Below, in pieces: positions 1 to 8,623 of a stretch of 33,201 nt of DNA. Numbering within the stretch: position 1 is the stretch's first letter; every line of letters begins with the position of its first letter. Where the stretch lies: the NCBI GenBank assembly GCA_938011315.1, contig CALLUG010000003.1:1-33201 (forward strand), written 5' to 3'. The notes below the pieces were generated by a model. It was not told the origin of the DNA, made no database searches, and worked only from the letters and a program-made list of their open reading frames with translations. Origin of the DNA: an uncultured Flavobacteriaceae bacterium. Lineage in GTDB: Bacteria > Bacteroidota > Bacteroidia > Flavobacteriales > Flavobacteriaceae. The translations under genes and the position numbers were made by a program.

Positions 1-756
1 GGGGGACTCTCCTTTAATAGTGGAGTGTCTTGTAACTTAATTAACGGCAACCGAGGGATGTTTACTGCAGCGCAAGCTAAAGTTGCAATTAATCCACCAG
101 ATTTTTATCATAGCCCACTAACGAGCGTTATAGAAATTGAAAACACCACCAATAAGGGTGGCGGTGCTTGTTGGGATTTTGCTGAGATAAAAAAACTACA
201 AAGCTTAGCAAAAAATAATAATTTAGGATTCCATTTAGACGGTGCACGCTTATGGAATGCCTTAGTTGCTAAGGAAGAGACTGCAGCAGATTACGGTGCT
301 GCTTTTGATACTATTTCGGTATGCTTAAGCAAGGGCTTAGGTTGTCCTATTGGTTCGGTACTTATAGGCGATGAAACTATTATGAGCAACGCCCTTAGGG
401 TTCGTAAAATTTTGGGTGGCGGAATGCGACAAGCAGGTTACTTAGCAGCGGCAGGACTTTACGCTTTAGATAATCATATAACTCGATTGCAAGACGATCA
501 TGACAAAGCAAAGGATATAGAGAAAGTGCTTAACCAATTATCGTTTGTTAAAACCGTTGCACCTGTTGAAACCAATATTGTAATTTTTGAATTACAAGCA
601 GATGTGAATCAAGATAAGTTTATCACATTATTAAAAGCCAAAAACATCCATATTATTGGAATGGGAGATGCTAAACTGCGTATGGTAACACATTTAGACT
701 ATACAACCGATATGCATAATGTTGTTTTGGAAACCTTGAGTACGATTGTATTGTGA
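1..756 (+). CDS. Low-specificity threonine aldolase family PLP enzyme (5' end missing)
   Basis: The protein matches the threonine aldolase / beta-eliminating lyase family, which cleaves L-threonine or L-allo-threonine to glycine and acetaldehyde in the cytoplasm using PLP. The open frame continues upstream of the first internal start-like codon (GTG at 25) to base 1, and the residues there (GGLSFNSG) are family-like, so the gene is cut by the window edge and about 100 N-terminal residues are missing. Visible landmarks are NGNRGM, the ENTTNKGGG segment, HLDGARLWNA (the PLP-binding Asp), and CLSKGLG, whose Lys codon (331-333) should form the Schiff base. The C-terminal small domain ends with LRMVTHLDYT. 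It converges on argS with a 17-bp gap. Family assignment is strong; the true substrate is inferred only. Confidence 0.93.
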   Translation, partial: GGLSFNSGVSCNLINGNRGMFTAAQAKVAINPPDFYHSPLTSVIEIENTTNKGGGACWDFAEIKKLQSLAKNNNLGFHLDGARLWNALVAKEETAADYGAAFDTISVCLSKGLGCPIGSVLIGDETIMSNALRVRKILGGGMRQAGYLAAAGLYALDNHITRLQDDHDKAKDIEKVLNQLSFVKTVAPVETNIVIFELQADVNQDKFITLLKAKNIHIIGMGDAKLRMVTHLDYTTDMHNVVLETLSTIVL

Positions 757-762
757 TTTTTT

Positions 763-780
763 AATGTAATTTATTACATT
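763..780. repeat. Short inverted repeat between convergent gene ends
   Basis: AATGTAAT at 763-770 and its exact complement ATTACATT at 773-780 form an 8-bp stem that overlaps the argS stop codon, in the gap between two convergent genes. A run of six T precedes it on the plus strand, but there is no T-run after the stem on either strand. A role in bidirectional termination is possible but weak. Confidence 0.3.
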
Positions 781-2561
781 CGTTTAGGGACATTAATTCC
801 AAGTAAGCTAAAGGCATTTTTAATAGTATAGGCTACACTTTTGGACAGTTGTACTCTAAACACTTTTTCGCTGTCTTTATCGGCTCCTAAAATAGATACA
901 TTTTGATAAAAAGAATTAAAACTTTTTACCAAATCGTATGCGTAGTTAGCAATTATTGCAGGGCTATGCTGCTTAGCTGCGTTTTGAATACTCTCTGGAA
1001 ATAACTGCAACTGTTTTAGAAGTTCTTTTTCTTTAGGATGCAAACTTAGTTCTTTTGTGTACGCTGTAGAGTTCATTTCGGCATCAAACTTTCTTAGTAT
1101 CGCTTGTATTCTTGCATAAGTATATTGAATAAACGGCCCTGTGTTGCCTTGAAAATCTACAGACTCTTTAGGGTCAAATAAAATACGCTTTTTAGGGTCA
1201 ACTTTTAATATAAAATATTTTAAAGCTCCCAAGCCAATGGTTGTGTATATTGTTTGTTTTTCGGTATCTGTATAGCCTTCTAACTTTCCTAAGCTTTGAG
1301 AAATATTTTTTGCAGTGGCTTCCATTTCTAAAATTAGGTCGTCTGCATCTACAACCGTGCCTTCTCTACTTTTCATTTTTCCGCTAGGCAAATCCACCAT
1401 TCCGTAGCTTAAATGGTATAAATTTTTAGACCACGAAAAACCTAATTTTTTTAAAATTAAAAACAGCACTTTAAAATGGTAATCTTGCTCGTTACCAACG
1501 GTATAGACCATACCATCAATATCTGGATAATCTTTGATGCGTTGTATTGCTGTACCGATGTCTTGAGTCATGTATACTGCAGTACCATCAGAGCGGAGTA
1601 CTATTTTTTCATCTAGCCCATCGGCAGTTAAGTCGCACCATACAGAGCCATCAGCTTTTTTAAAAAAGACCTTAGTTTTTAAACCTTCCGATATAAATGC
1701 TTTGCCTAGTAAGTAGGTATTACTTTCATAATACAGAGCATCAAAGTCAACACCTAAGTTTTGATAAGTAATATTAAAACCCCGATACACCCAAGCATTC
1801 ATTTTTTTCCATAGTGATACGACCTCTGTATCTCCTGCTTCCCATTTACGAAGCATGCTTTGTGCTTCTAGTAAAATAGGGGCTTCTTTTTCGGCTTCAG
1901 CTTTAGGTTTTCCGTTGGCAATTAAAGTTTCAATTTCTTGCTTGTAAACTTTGTCAAACTTCACATAATAATTTCCAACGAGCTTGTCGCCTTTTATTCC
2001 TGTGTTTTCGGGGGTTTCGCCATTACCAAATCGTTGCCAAGCAACCATACTTTTACAAATATGAATACCACGATCGTTTATAATTTGTGTTTTGTACACC
2101 TTACGCCCAGAGGCTTTAATAATTTCGGCAACACTATAGCCTAGTAAGTTGTTTCTAATATGACCCAAATGCAAGGGTTTGTTGGTGTTAGGCGAAGAGT
2201 ATTCGACCATAATAGCCTTATCATTGTTTGTATGATTTACAAATCCGTAGGTCGAATTGTTTTTAATCGTATTAAAGAAATCGAGATAAAATTGATCTGC
2301 AATAACAAGATTTAAAAATCCCTTTACAACGTTAAACTTTTTTACAAGCACACTGTGTTTTAGCAAATACTGCCCTATATCATTCCCTAATTGAACGGGA
2401 TTGGTTTTAATAACCCTAAGCATCGGAAATATCACTAGAGTGATATCACCTTCAAACTCTTTACGAGTAGCTTGAAACTCCAAATCGTTTTCAAACGTTA
2501 AGTTATGCAGGCTTACTAGGGCTTTTTTTATCGCTATGGATAGCTCGTCTTGAATGGTCAT
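774..2561 (-). CDS. argS: Arginyl-tRNA synthetase
   Basis: Class I aminoacyl-tRNA synthetase that charges tRNA-Arg in the cytoplasm. At 595 aa it is full length for the family. The N-terminal Add-1-type domain covers roughly residues 1-90. The catalytic signature is SSPNTNKPLHLGH (HLGH at 131-134), and the KMSKS equivalent is KMKSREG at 395-401. The C-terminal DALR anticodon-binding domain contains the typical GNTGPFIQYTYAR segment and ends with a conserved LLGINVPKRM. The start is ATG at 2561. A TATCTTTG box lies upstream at 2584-2591 on the same strand. The gene is divergent from the aminotransferase gene and convergent with the threonine aldolase gene. No anomalies seen. Confidence 0.98.
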   Translation of the reverse strand: MTIQDELSIAIKKALVSLHNLTFENDLEFQATRKEFEGDITLVIFPMLRVIKTNPVQLGNDIGQYLLKHSVLVKKFNVVKGFLNLVIADQFYLDFFNTIKNNSTYGFVNHTNNDKAIMVEYSSPNTNKPLHLGHIRNNLLGYSVAEIIKASGRKVYKTQIINDRGIHICKSMVAWQRFGNGETPENTGIKGDKLVGNYYVKFDKVYKQEIETLIANGKPKAEAEKEAPILLEAQSMLRKWEAGDTEVVSLWKKMNAWVYRGFNITYQNLGVDFDALYYESNTYLLGKAFISEGLKTKVFFKKADGSVWCDLTADGLDEKIVLRSDGTAVYMTQDIGTAIQRIKDYPDIDGMVYTVGNEQDYHFKVLFLILKKLGFSWSKNLYHLSYGMVDLPSGKMKSREGTVVDADDLILEMEATAKNISQSLGKLEGYTDTEKQTIYTTIGLGALKYFILKVDPKKRILFDPKESVDFQGNTGPFIQYTYARIQAILRKFDAEMNSTAYTKELSLHPKEKELLKQLQLFPESIQNAAKQHSPAIIANYAYDLVKSFNSFYQNVSILGADKDSEKVFRVQLSKSVAYTIKNAFSLLGINVPKRM

Positions 2562-2583
2562 TTTATGAAAAAAAATTAGCTTA

Positions 2584-2591
2584 CAAAGATA
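2584..2591 (-). promoter_or_regulatory. -7 box TATCTTTG, argS promoter
   Basis: An exact match to the Bacteroidota TAnnTTTG -7 element, read on the minus strand, about 22 nt upstream of the argS ATG. No clear -33 TTG at the expected distance. Confidence 0.6.
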
Positions 2592-2779
2592 TAATTTTAT
2601 TAAAGGCTATTCTTGTTATCTGTAGTTGTATTTTAAACTCTTAAATAATCTTAATATAACTTAGAGAATAGGTATTACTTATTTAATTCTTTTTTTTTAC
2701 TTAATAATTGGTATTACCTCTCTTTTTTAAATAAAATCTAAGATAAAATTTGCAAATTTGTGCCACTAAATTTATTTCA

Positions 2780-3970
2780 ATGCCTAAAATATCAAACAAA
2801 GGGAATGCAATGCCGCAATCGCCAATTCGTAAATTAGTGCCTTTTGCAGAAGCAGCAAAAAAAAGAGGAACTAAAGTTTTTCATCTCAATATTGGTCAAC
2901 CAGATATAAAAACACCTCAGGTTGCTCTAGATGCTGTAAAGCATAATACTTTAGATATTGTAGCTTATAGTCGCTCAGAAGGCTCTGATCAATACCGAGA
3001 AAAACTTGCAGCGTACTATGCAAAAAACGATATTAATGTTAGCTCAAATAATATTATTGTCACCACAGGAGGTAGTGAAGCACTATTATTTACATTTGGT
3101 AGTGTTATGGATATTGGAGACGAGGTTATTATCCCCGAACCATTTTATGCAAATTATAATGGTTTTTCTACAGCTTCTGGTGTAAATGTAGTTCCAGTGG
3201 TATCTAAAATAGAGGACAATTTTGCATTACCCCCTATAAAAGCGTTTGAAAAATTAATTACGCCCAAAACAAAAGCCATTGTTATTTGTAATCCGGGGAA
3301 TCCAACAGGGTATTTATATAGTAGAGAAGAAATAAAACAACTTGCAAATATTGTTAAAAAACACGACTTGTTTTTAATAGCAGATGAGGTGTACCGAGAG
3401 TTTGCCTATGATGGTACTGAGCATTACTCAATACTACAGGAAAAAGATTTACAGGATCATGCTATTGTAATTGACTCGGTGTCTAAACGTTACAGTATGT
3501 GTGGCGCGCGTATAGGCTGTATTGTTTCCAAAAATAACGAAGTAATACAAACAGCATTAAAATTTGCTCAAGCACGATTATCGCCTCCAACTTATGCGCA
3601 AATTGCTAGCGAAGCAGCTTTAGATACCCCGCAAAGCTATTTTGATGAGGTTATAGAGGAGTACGTGGCTAGGCGAAATACCCTAATAGAAGAATTGCAA
3701 AAAATAGAAGGCGTTAAAGTAGCAAAACCTAAAGGCGCTTTTTATTGCATAGCAGAGTTGCCTGTTGATAATGCTGATGATTTTGCACAATGGATATTAG
3801 AAAAATTTGATTATAATGGCGAAACAATAATGGTTGCTCCTGCAGCAGGGTTTTATTCTTCAAAAGGAATGGGTTTAAATCAAATTAGGATTGCATATGT
3901 GCTTAAACAAGAAGACTTAGTGCGCTCTATTGCTATCTTAAAACATGCTTTAGCCGCTTACAACGCCTAA
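2780..3970 (+). CDS. Class I/II PLP-dependent aminotransferase
   Basis: Fold-type I aminotransferase of the aspartate aminotransferase family, 396 aa. It transfers an amino group between an amino acid and a 2-oxo acid; the substrate cannot be read from sequence. Landmarks (ATG numbering): the NIGQPD segment near residue 38, NPGNPTG with Asn171, ADEVYREF with Asp202 and Tyr205, and SVSKRYSMCGARIG with the Schiff-base Lys236 and phosphate-binding Arg244. The C-terminal NQIRIAY supplies the carboxylate-binding Arg. I chose ATG 2780: an upstream in-frame TTG at 2750 lies inside a promoter-like stretch (TAAAATTTG, 2744-2752), and the residues it would add are not family-like. The stop overlaps the murB start by one base (TAATG), so the two are probably translationally coupled. 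Confidence 0.93.
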   Translation: MPKISNKGNAMPQSPIRKLVPFAEAAKKRGTKVFHLNIGQPDIKTPQVALDAVKHNTLDIVAYSRSEGSDQYREKLAAYYAKNDINVSSNNIIVTTGGSEALLFTFGSVMDIGDEVIIPEPFYANYNGFSTASGVNVVPVVSKIEDNFALPPIKAFEKLITPKTKAIVICNPGNPTGYLYSREEIKQLANIVKKHDLFLIADEVYREFAYDGTEHYSILQEKDLQDHAIVIDSVSKRYSMCGARIGCIVSKNNEVIQTALKFAQARLSPPTYAQIASEAALDTPQSYFDEVIEEYVARRNTLIEELQKIEGVKVAKPKGAFYCIAELPVDNADDFAQWILEKFDYNGETIMVAPAAGFYSSKGMGLNQIRIAYVLKQEDLVRSIAILKHALAAYNA

Positions 3971-4983
3971 TGACTATTTTAGAAAATATATCTTTAAAGC
4001 CTTACAATACTTTTGGTATAGATGTTAATGCAAAATATTTTGTATCTGTAAATAGTGTAGAAGCGCTCAAATCTGTTCTTGCTTTACCAGAACACACAAA
4101 CTATTTTATAATTAGCGGTGGGAGCAATATATTACTTACTAAGGATGTAAACCACTTAGTCATACACTTAAACATAAAGGGTATACATACAGTTACTAAA
4201 ACAGAAACGACTACACTTGTAACTGCTTTTGCTGGCGAAAACTGGCATGAATTTGTGCTATGGACTTTAAACCAAAACCTAGCAGGGATTGAAAATTTGG
4301 CTTTAATACCCGGCAATGTAGGTACTTCACCTATTCAAAATATTGGTGCTTATGGCGTAGAGCTAAAAGATACTTTTGTAGAGTGCCGTGCATTACATAT
4401 TGAAACCCAGCAAATAGAAACGTTTACAAATGCAGACTGTAATTTTGGCTATAGAACTTCCATTTTTAAAGAAAAACTAAAAGGACAGTATATTATTTTG
4501 GAGGTTACTTTTAAGCTGTATAATAAAGATTATAACTTGAAAACAGATTACGGAGCTATTAAAGAACAGCTACAAAGTATGCAAATAGTAAACCCTACAA
4601 TTCAAGATGTGTCAAATGCGGTAATTACTATTCGTGAGTCTAAATTGCCAAACCCTAAGCAAATTGGTAATAGCGGTAGTTTTTTTAAAAATCCTATTGT
4701 ATCTAAGCATAAATTTAACAACTTAAAACTAAACTTTCCTGAAATGCCTAGTTACAAACTGTCTGCTGATACCGTAAAAATACCTGCAGGTTGGTTAATT
4801 GAACATGCTGGGTTTAAAGGAAAACGGTTTGATAATTATGGCGTACACCAAGACCAAGCATTAGTTTTAGTTAATTATGGCGGCGCAAAAGGCACCGATA
4901 TTTATAAACTCTCCAACCTTATACAGCTTACGATTAAGCGTCTTTACGATATTGATTTAGAAGCTGAAGTTAATATTATTTAA
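3970..4983 (+). CDS. murB: UDP-N-acetylenolpyruvoylglucosamine reductase MurB (type I)
   Basis: Cytoplasmic FAD enzyme that reduces UDP-GlcNAc-enolpyruvate to UDP-MurNAc with NADPH, the second committed step of peptidoglycan precursor synthesis. It has 337 aa, the length of E. coli-like type I MurB. The FAD-binding PCMH domain shows the opening NTFGID, the SGGSNIL motif at 49-55, and the IPGNVGTSPIQNIGAYG loop at 113-129. Catalytic residues by comparison with E. coli: Arg162 (YRTSIFK), Ser237 (GNSGSFFKNP), and a C-terminal Glu in LEAEV at 331-333. The IEHAGFKG and HQDQALVLVN segments are typical. It is coupled to the upstream aminotransferase by a one-base overlap. Confidence 0.97.
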   Translation: MTILENISLKPYNTFGIDVNAKYFVSVNSVEALKSVLALPEHTNYFIISGGSNILLTKDVNHLVIHLNIKGIHTVTKTETTTLVTAFAGENWHEFVLWTLNQNLAGIENLALIPGNVGTSPIQNIGAYGVELKDTFVECRALHIETQQIETFTNADCNFGYRTSIFKEKLKGQYIILEVTFKLYNKDYNLKTDYGAIKEQLQSMQIVNPTIQDVSNAVITIRESKLPNPKQIGNSGSFFKNPIVSKHKFNNLKLNFPEMPSYKLSADTVKIPAGWLIEHAGFKGKRFDNYGVHQDQALVLVNYGGAKGTDIYKLSNLIQLTIKRLYDIDLEAEVNII

Positions 4984-5085
4984 ACTTGCCTAGTATTATC
5001 CAAGAAGAAATTGAGCGAAAATAGGCCAGTGCTTTGATAGTGTTAAACTTCTTAGAAATAAAATAATGCGTATTATTAAAATAAG

Positions 5086-5093
5086 TACCTTTG
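5086..5093 (+). promoter_or_regulatory. -7 box TACCTTTG
   Basis: An exact TAnnTTTG -7 element 15 nt upstream of the ATG at 5109. It probably drives the small membrane protein, glycosyltransferase and sigma factor operon. It also argues against an upstream TTG start at 5091, which lies inside the box. No convincing -33 TTG found. Confidence 0.6.
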
Positions 5094-5108
5094 TATAAAG
5101 CATTATTT

Positions 5109-5312
5109 ATGAAACTTTTTTTAATTACATTAGTTCTTTTAGGGTTAGCCATGGCAGGAATAGCAATAAAAATTTGGGCTAAAAAGGATGGCAAGTTTGC
5201 AGGGACTTGTGCTAGTCAAAACCCAATGTTAAACAAAAATGGCGAGGCTTGTGGATTTTGTGGAAAAACCCCAGATAAGTTTGATTCTTGCGAGCAACCT
5301 GAGCACGTTTAA
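5109..5312 (+). CDS. Small Cys-rich membrane or secreted protein
   Basis: A 67-aa protein with a hydrophobic N-terminal helix (residues about 3-21), a basic stretch (KIWAKK), and a short tail with four cysteines: GTCAS, EACGFCG and DSCEQ. The CxxC in the middle resembles a metal knuckle or redox motif, but no family is certain. Small proteins of this kind occur widely in Flavobacteriaceae under the label 'membrane or secreted protein'. The basic residues after the hydrophobic helix would favour a cytoplasmic tail by the positive-inside rule, whereas a cleaved signal would export it, so topology is open. It lies 9 nt before the glycosyltransferase gene and probably shares its transcript. Function unknown. 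Confidence 0.75.
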   Translation: MKLFLITLVLLGLAMAGIAIKIWAKKDGKFAGTCASQNPMLNKNGEACGFCGKTPDKFDSCEQPEHV

Positions 5313-5321
5313 GTTTTACTT

Positions 5322-6431
5322 ATGCTAGTTTTAAACACCTTACTGTACCTCTTTTTTGGTGTTGTTTTTATTCAACTATTATTTTACGGTATTTTATTTT
5401 CAAAATTTGCGTATTCAAAAGTTAAAAATAAACCTGAAAACAACCTTCCTATATCGGTAATTATATGTGCAAAAAATGAAGCTAAAAACTTACAAAAATT
5501 TCTTCCTTTACTTATAAACCAAAAACATCAAACTTACGAAGTTGTGCTTATAAACGATGCCTCTAGCGATCATACACTGGAGATTATGACTAAGTTTCAA
5601 AAACAGCATAGCCACATAAAAATAGTTGATGTAAAAAATAATGAAGCCTTTTGGGGAAATAAAAAGTATGCCTTAACCCTAGGCATTAAAGCATCTAGTT
5701 ACGAGCATGTATTACTAACAGATGCTAATTGCAAACCAATATCTGAAAATTGGATTACAGAAATGGCAAACTGTTTTACAGACAAAAAAACAATTGTTTT
5801 AGGTTATGGTGCTTACAAAAAACTGAATTCGTTTTTAAACAAACTTATTCGCTTTGAAACCTTAATGACGGCAATTCAGTATTTTTCGTATGCTAAAATA
5901 GGACTCCCTTATATGGGTATTGGTCGTAATTTGGCATATAAAAAAGAAGAATTCTACGAAGCCAATGGCTTTGTAAACCATATGCAAGTTCGATCTGGAG
6001 ATGATGACTTATTTATTAACGAAGTTGCTAATTCTAAAAACGTGGCATTATGTATTAATACATCAAGTTTTACAGAATCAAGCCCTAAAACATCATTTAG
6101 ATTTTGGTTTAATAAACAAAGGCGTCAAGCTTCAACAACTAAATATTATAAGTTAAAACATAAATTAGTATTAGGTCTGTTTTTTAGCTCCCAATTACTG
6201 TTTTGGTCTTTAGCAATTATACTGTTAAGTTTTTCTTTTCAATGGGAAATTGTGTTAATTGTATTTAGTTTAAGAATTGCAATACAGTTATTTAGTATGA
6301 TACCATCTGCAAAAAAATTGAACGAACTAGATACTATTTTACTACTGCCCATACTAGAGTTGTTTTTAATGTTAATACAATTAATAATTTTTAGTTTTAA
6401 TACTGTTTCAAAGCCAAACTATTGGAAATAA
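5322..6431 (+). CDS. Membrane-bound family 2 glycosyltransferase
   Basis: A 369-aa inner-membrane GT2 enzyme expected to use a nucleotide sugar to build a surface glycan or glycolipid; acceptor unknown. One N-terminal transmembrane helix (about 5-26) precedes the catalytic domain, which opens with PISVIICAKNEA (43-54), followed by LINDASSD. The metal-binding DxD position reads TDANC (Asp134-Asn136), so the second Asp is Asn. A GDDD motif (226-229) and a KQRRQ motif (265-269), equivalent to the ED and QxxRW motifs of processive-like GT2 enzymes, follow. The C-terminus carries two or three hydrophobic helices (about 283-365). It lies 9 nt after the small membrane protein and overlaps the sigma factor start by 10 nt. 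Confidence 0.9.
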   Translation: MLVLNTLLYLFFGVVFIQLLFYGILFSKFAYSKVKNKPENNLPISVIICAKNEAKNLQKFLPLLINQKHQTYEVVLINDASSDHTLEIMTKFQKQHSHIKIVDVKNNEAFWGNKKYALTLGIKASSYEHVLLTDANCKPISENWITEMANCFTDKKTIVLGYGAYKKLNSFLNKLIRFETLMTAIQYFSYAKIGLPYMGIGRNLAYKKEEFYEANGFVNHMQVRSGDDDLFINEVANSKNVALCINTSSFTESSPKTSFRFWFNKQRRQASTTKYYKLKHKLVLGLFFSSQLLFWSLAIILLSFSFQWEIVLIVFSLRIAIQLFSMIPSAKKLNELDTILLLPILELFLMLIQLIIFSFNTVSKPNYWK

Positions 6432-6967
6432 AGCACGCTATAGAGAAAGCAAAAGAAAACAATCAAATTGCGTTTAGCTTTTTGTTAGACACTTTTTGGA
6501 ATGATATTTATGGCTTCTTACTTAAACGGACAAGAAATGAAAATGATGCAGAAGACATTACAATACAGACCTTTTCTAAGGCATTTGATAAAATACACAC
6601 CTATAATGATACTTATAAGTTTAAAACATGGCTAACCACAATTTCTAAAAACATTCATATTGATTTTACTAGAAAGAAACGAACGTCTATTTTAAATACG
6701 AATTTGCATAATGATAAACAAGCACACCAAGTTATAGACGATTCTCTTTCTCCTGAAGATAAAATTATTACAGAGCAAAATTTAGCAAAACTACTTAGAG
6801 ATATAAAAAAATTAAAACCTCATTATCAAAAAGTAATTAATTTAAGGTTTTTTTTCGAATTGAGTTATCAAGATATTTCTAAAGAACTTAATGAGCCTAT
6901 AAATAACGTAAAAGTAAAACTATTACGCGCAAAGAAACTGTTGGCAGAAATAATTCAGAAAAAATAA
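6422..6967 (+). CDS. ECF-type RNA polymerase sigma factor
   Basis: A 181-aa sigma-70 family protein of the extracytoplasmic-function type, with regions 2 and 4 only. Region 2 shows YGFLLKRTRNENDAEDI and then FKTWLTTISKNIHIDF (the -10 recognition helix area). Region 4 shows a helix-turn-helix in ELSYQDISKELN followed by NVKVKLLRAKKLL. The likely start is TTG at 6422, because the reading MEIKHAIEKAKENNQ resembles flavobacterial homologues and the next in-frame ATG falls inside region 2. The start overlaps the glycosyltransferase stop by 10 nt, indicating coupling. No anti-sigma factor gene follows; the next gene is convergent. Its regulon cannot be read from the window. Confidence 0.92.
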   Translation: MEIKHAIEKAKENNQIAFSFLLDTFWNDIYGFLLKRTRNENDAEDITIQTFSKAFDKIHTYNDTYKFKTWLTTISKNIHIDFTRKKRTSILNTNLHNDKQAHQVIDDSLSPEDKIITEQNLAKLLRDIKKLKPHYQKVINLRFFFELSYQDISKELNEPINNVKVKLLRAKKLLAEIIQKK

Positions 6968-7002
6968 ATTTTTATAGCTCAGTGTACTGTATTCAATACA
7001 AA

Positions 7003-7014
7003 TTATAGCTATAA
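7003..7014. repeat. Palindrome in convergent intergenic gap
   Basis: TTATAGCTATAA is a perfect 12-bp palindrome. A matching TATAGCT at 6973-6979 could also pair with AGCTATA at 7007-7013, enclosing a small hairpin (TGTATT/AATACA, 6988-7000). It lies between the convergent sigma factor and the 485-aa gene. There is no T-tract, so it may be a structured 3' UTR end rather than a classic terminator. Confidence 0.3.
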
Positions 7015-7097
7015 CTTCCCTAAGAGATTTAACTCTACAAATGAAGGTTAACAAAGCAATAGCTCTTTACTGTTTTATTGTTAATAATACTGCTATT

Positions 7098-8555
7098 TTA
7101 ATTAACTTCTTTTTCTAAAGTTTTACTTGAGTACCCAAATAAGCGGTGTTTTTTTATAATATTAGAAATTCCTTTTGGTAATAAATTTTCCCACTTAGAA
7201 TCTCCTTTTATAATTTGTTTTAATACCGTTCTTGAAAAAATACCTAATACTTTAGGGTCAAAATCTTTGATATCTATAAGCTTACCGTTGTATTTAAAAA
7301 ACTTATAAAGTTCCTTCATACGGGGGTGTACTTTTAGGTTTTCGCTAGTAATTAACGTTTCTGTTTTTAGGTCTTTCATTGGGTATAAATACACTTTTAA
7401 ATCTTTAAAAAATAGTTTTCCAAAAGCTTCTAAAATGCCTCCGCTTAAATGACGATAATACTTTTCGTCAAAAACGTCGATCAAGTTATTAATACCTAAG
7501 GCAAGTCCCATTCTGTTTTTTGAGTATTGAGAAAAATACTCAACCAATTTGTAGTATTCTTGAAAGTTTGATATTAGCACTGTTTGCCCCAAAGAGCAGA
7601 GTAAATCGGCTCGATCCATAAAATCTTGCTCATCTATTTCACCTTGAGCTCTCAAATTGGACAAGGTAATTTCAAAAACAACCTGTGCGTTTTCTTTAGT
7701 AACTTTGTTTTCTTTTAAAAATAAGTTTAAAGATTTTTGATACATATCCATATTGACTTTAGTTACAGGCCTAAAGCTCCCTCTTAGGGCTAAGATATTT
7801 TTTTTATATAAGGCTTTGGCAGGCAGTATATTATTCCCTTGGGGGTCGAACATAATAGCATCTGTCATGCCATTTTTTACTAGCTGTAAGCTCATTAATC
7901 GGTTATCTACTTTTTCAAAAACAGGCCCCGAAAAATTAATAGTATCAATTTCTAACTGATCTTTGTCGATATGGTCGTATAAATAGCGTAACAGTTTTTT
8001 GGGTTCATTGTATTTATAAAAAGCGCTATAAATAAGGTTTGTACCTAACTTTCCCAAAGTTTCTTGTTGTAAACGTGCATCGGTTTCTTTAAAACGAATG
8101 TGCAATATAATATCGTTGTAATCTTGATCGGGTTCTATTTGGTATTTTAACCCAACCCAACCGTGACCTTTATATTTTTTAGCAAAATCGATAGTTGCTA
8201 CTGTATTTGCGTAGGAAAAAAATAGTTTGTTAGGGTGTTTATCTCTAGTAATTCTATTTTCAATTAAGTCAATTTCATGCGATAGCATTTTGCGTAAGCG
8301 AGACTCTGTAACGTAGCGTTTATCTTCTTCAATACCATAAATTGCATCACTAAAATCTTTATCGTAGGCAGACATAGATTTTGCTATGGTTCTAGAGGAT
8401 CCTCCTGCTCTAAAAAACTGTCTTACGGTTTCCTGACCAGCTCCAATTTCTGCAAAACTGCCGTAAATATTTTCGTTTAAGTTAATGCGAAGTGCCTTCT
8501 GTTTTAAGGAAGGGACATTTTCCATAACAGTATCGCCTTTTAGAGTAACTTCCAT
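7098..8555 (-). CDS. Conserved flavobacterial protein of unknown function (485 aa)
   Basis: I recognise this as a highly conserved Bacteroidota protein that databases label variously (including as a nicotinate-nucleotide adenylyltransferase or TonB-related protein), but I see no sequence basis for any of those names. There is no signal peptide or transmembrane segment, so it should be cytoplasmic. Conserved-looking stretches are EIGAGQETVRQFFRAGG (about 37-53), AMSAYDK-like SMSAYDKDFSDAIYG, FFSYANTVATIDF, KETDARLQQETLG, and ALRGSFRPVTKVNMDMY. It starts at ATG 8555 behind a TACCTTTG box (8584-8591). The neighbour is a divergent metallohydrolase operon. Function unknown; the strong conservation of charged and aromatic blocks suggests an enzyme. 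Confidence 0.85.
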   Translation of the reverse strand: MEVTLKGDTVMENVPSLKQKALRINLNENIYGSFAEIGAGQETVRQFFRAGGSSRTIAKSMSAYDKDFSDAIYGIEEDKRYVTESRLRKMLSHEIDLIENRITRDKHPNKLFFSYANTVATIDFAKKYKGHGWVGLKYQIEPDQDYNDIILHIRFKETDARLQQETLGKLGTNLIYSAFYKYNEPKKLLRYLYDHIDKDQLEIDTINFSGPVFEKVDNRLMSLQLVKNGMTDAIMFDPQGNNILPAKALYKKNILALRGSFRPVTKVNMDMYQKSLNLFLKENKVTKENAQVVFEITLSNLRAQGEIDEQDFMDRADLLCSLGQTVLISNFQEYYKLVEYFSQYSKNRMGLALGINNLIDVFDEKYYRHLSGGILEAFGKLFFKDLKVYLYPMKDLKTETLITSENLKVHPRMKELYKFFKYNGKLIDIKDFDPKVLGIFSRTVLKQIIKGDSKWENLLPKGISNIIKKHRLFGYSSKTLEKEVN

Positions 8556-8583
8556 TATTTAGTTTTAATTCATTCTCTTATAA

Positions 8584-8591
8584 CAAAGGTA
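8584..8591 (-). promoter_or_regulatory. -7 box TACCTTTG for the 485-aa gene
   Basis: An exact TAnnTTTG match on the minus strand, 28 nt upstream of the ATG at 8555, inside the divergent region shared with the metallohydrolase gene. Confidence 0.6.
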
Positions 8592-8623
8592 TTAAAATAC
8601 AAAGGCAAAGAGAAAAAATAACT

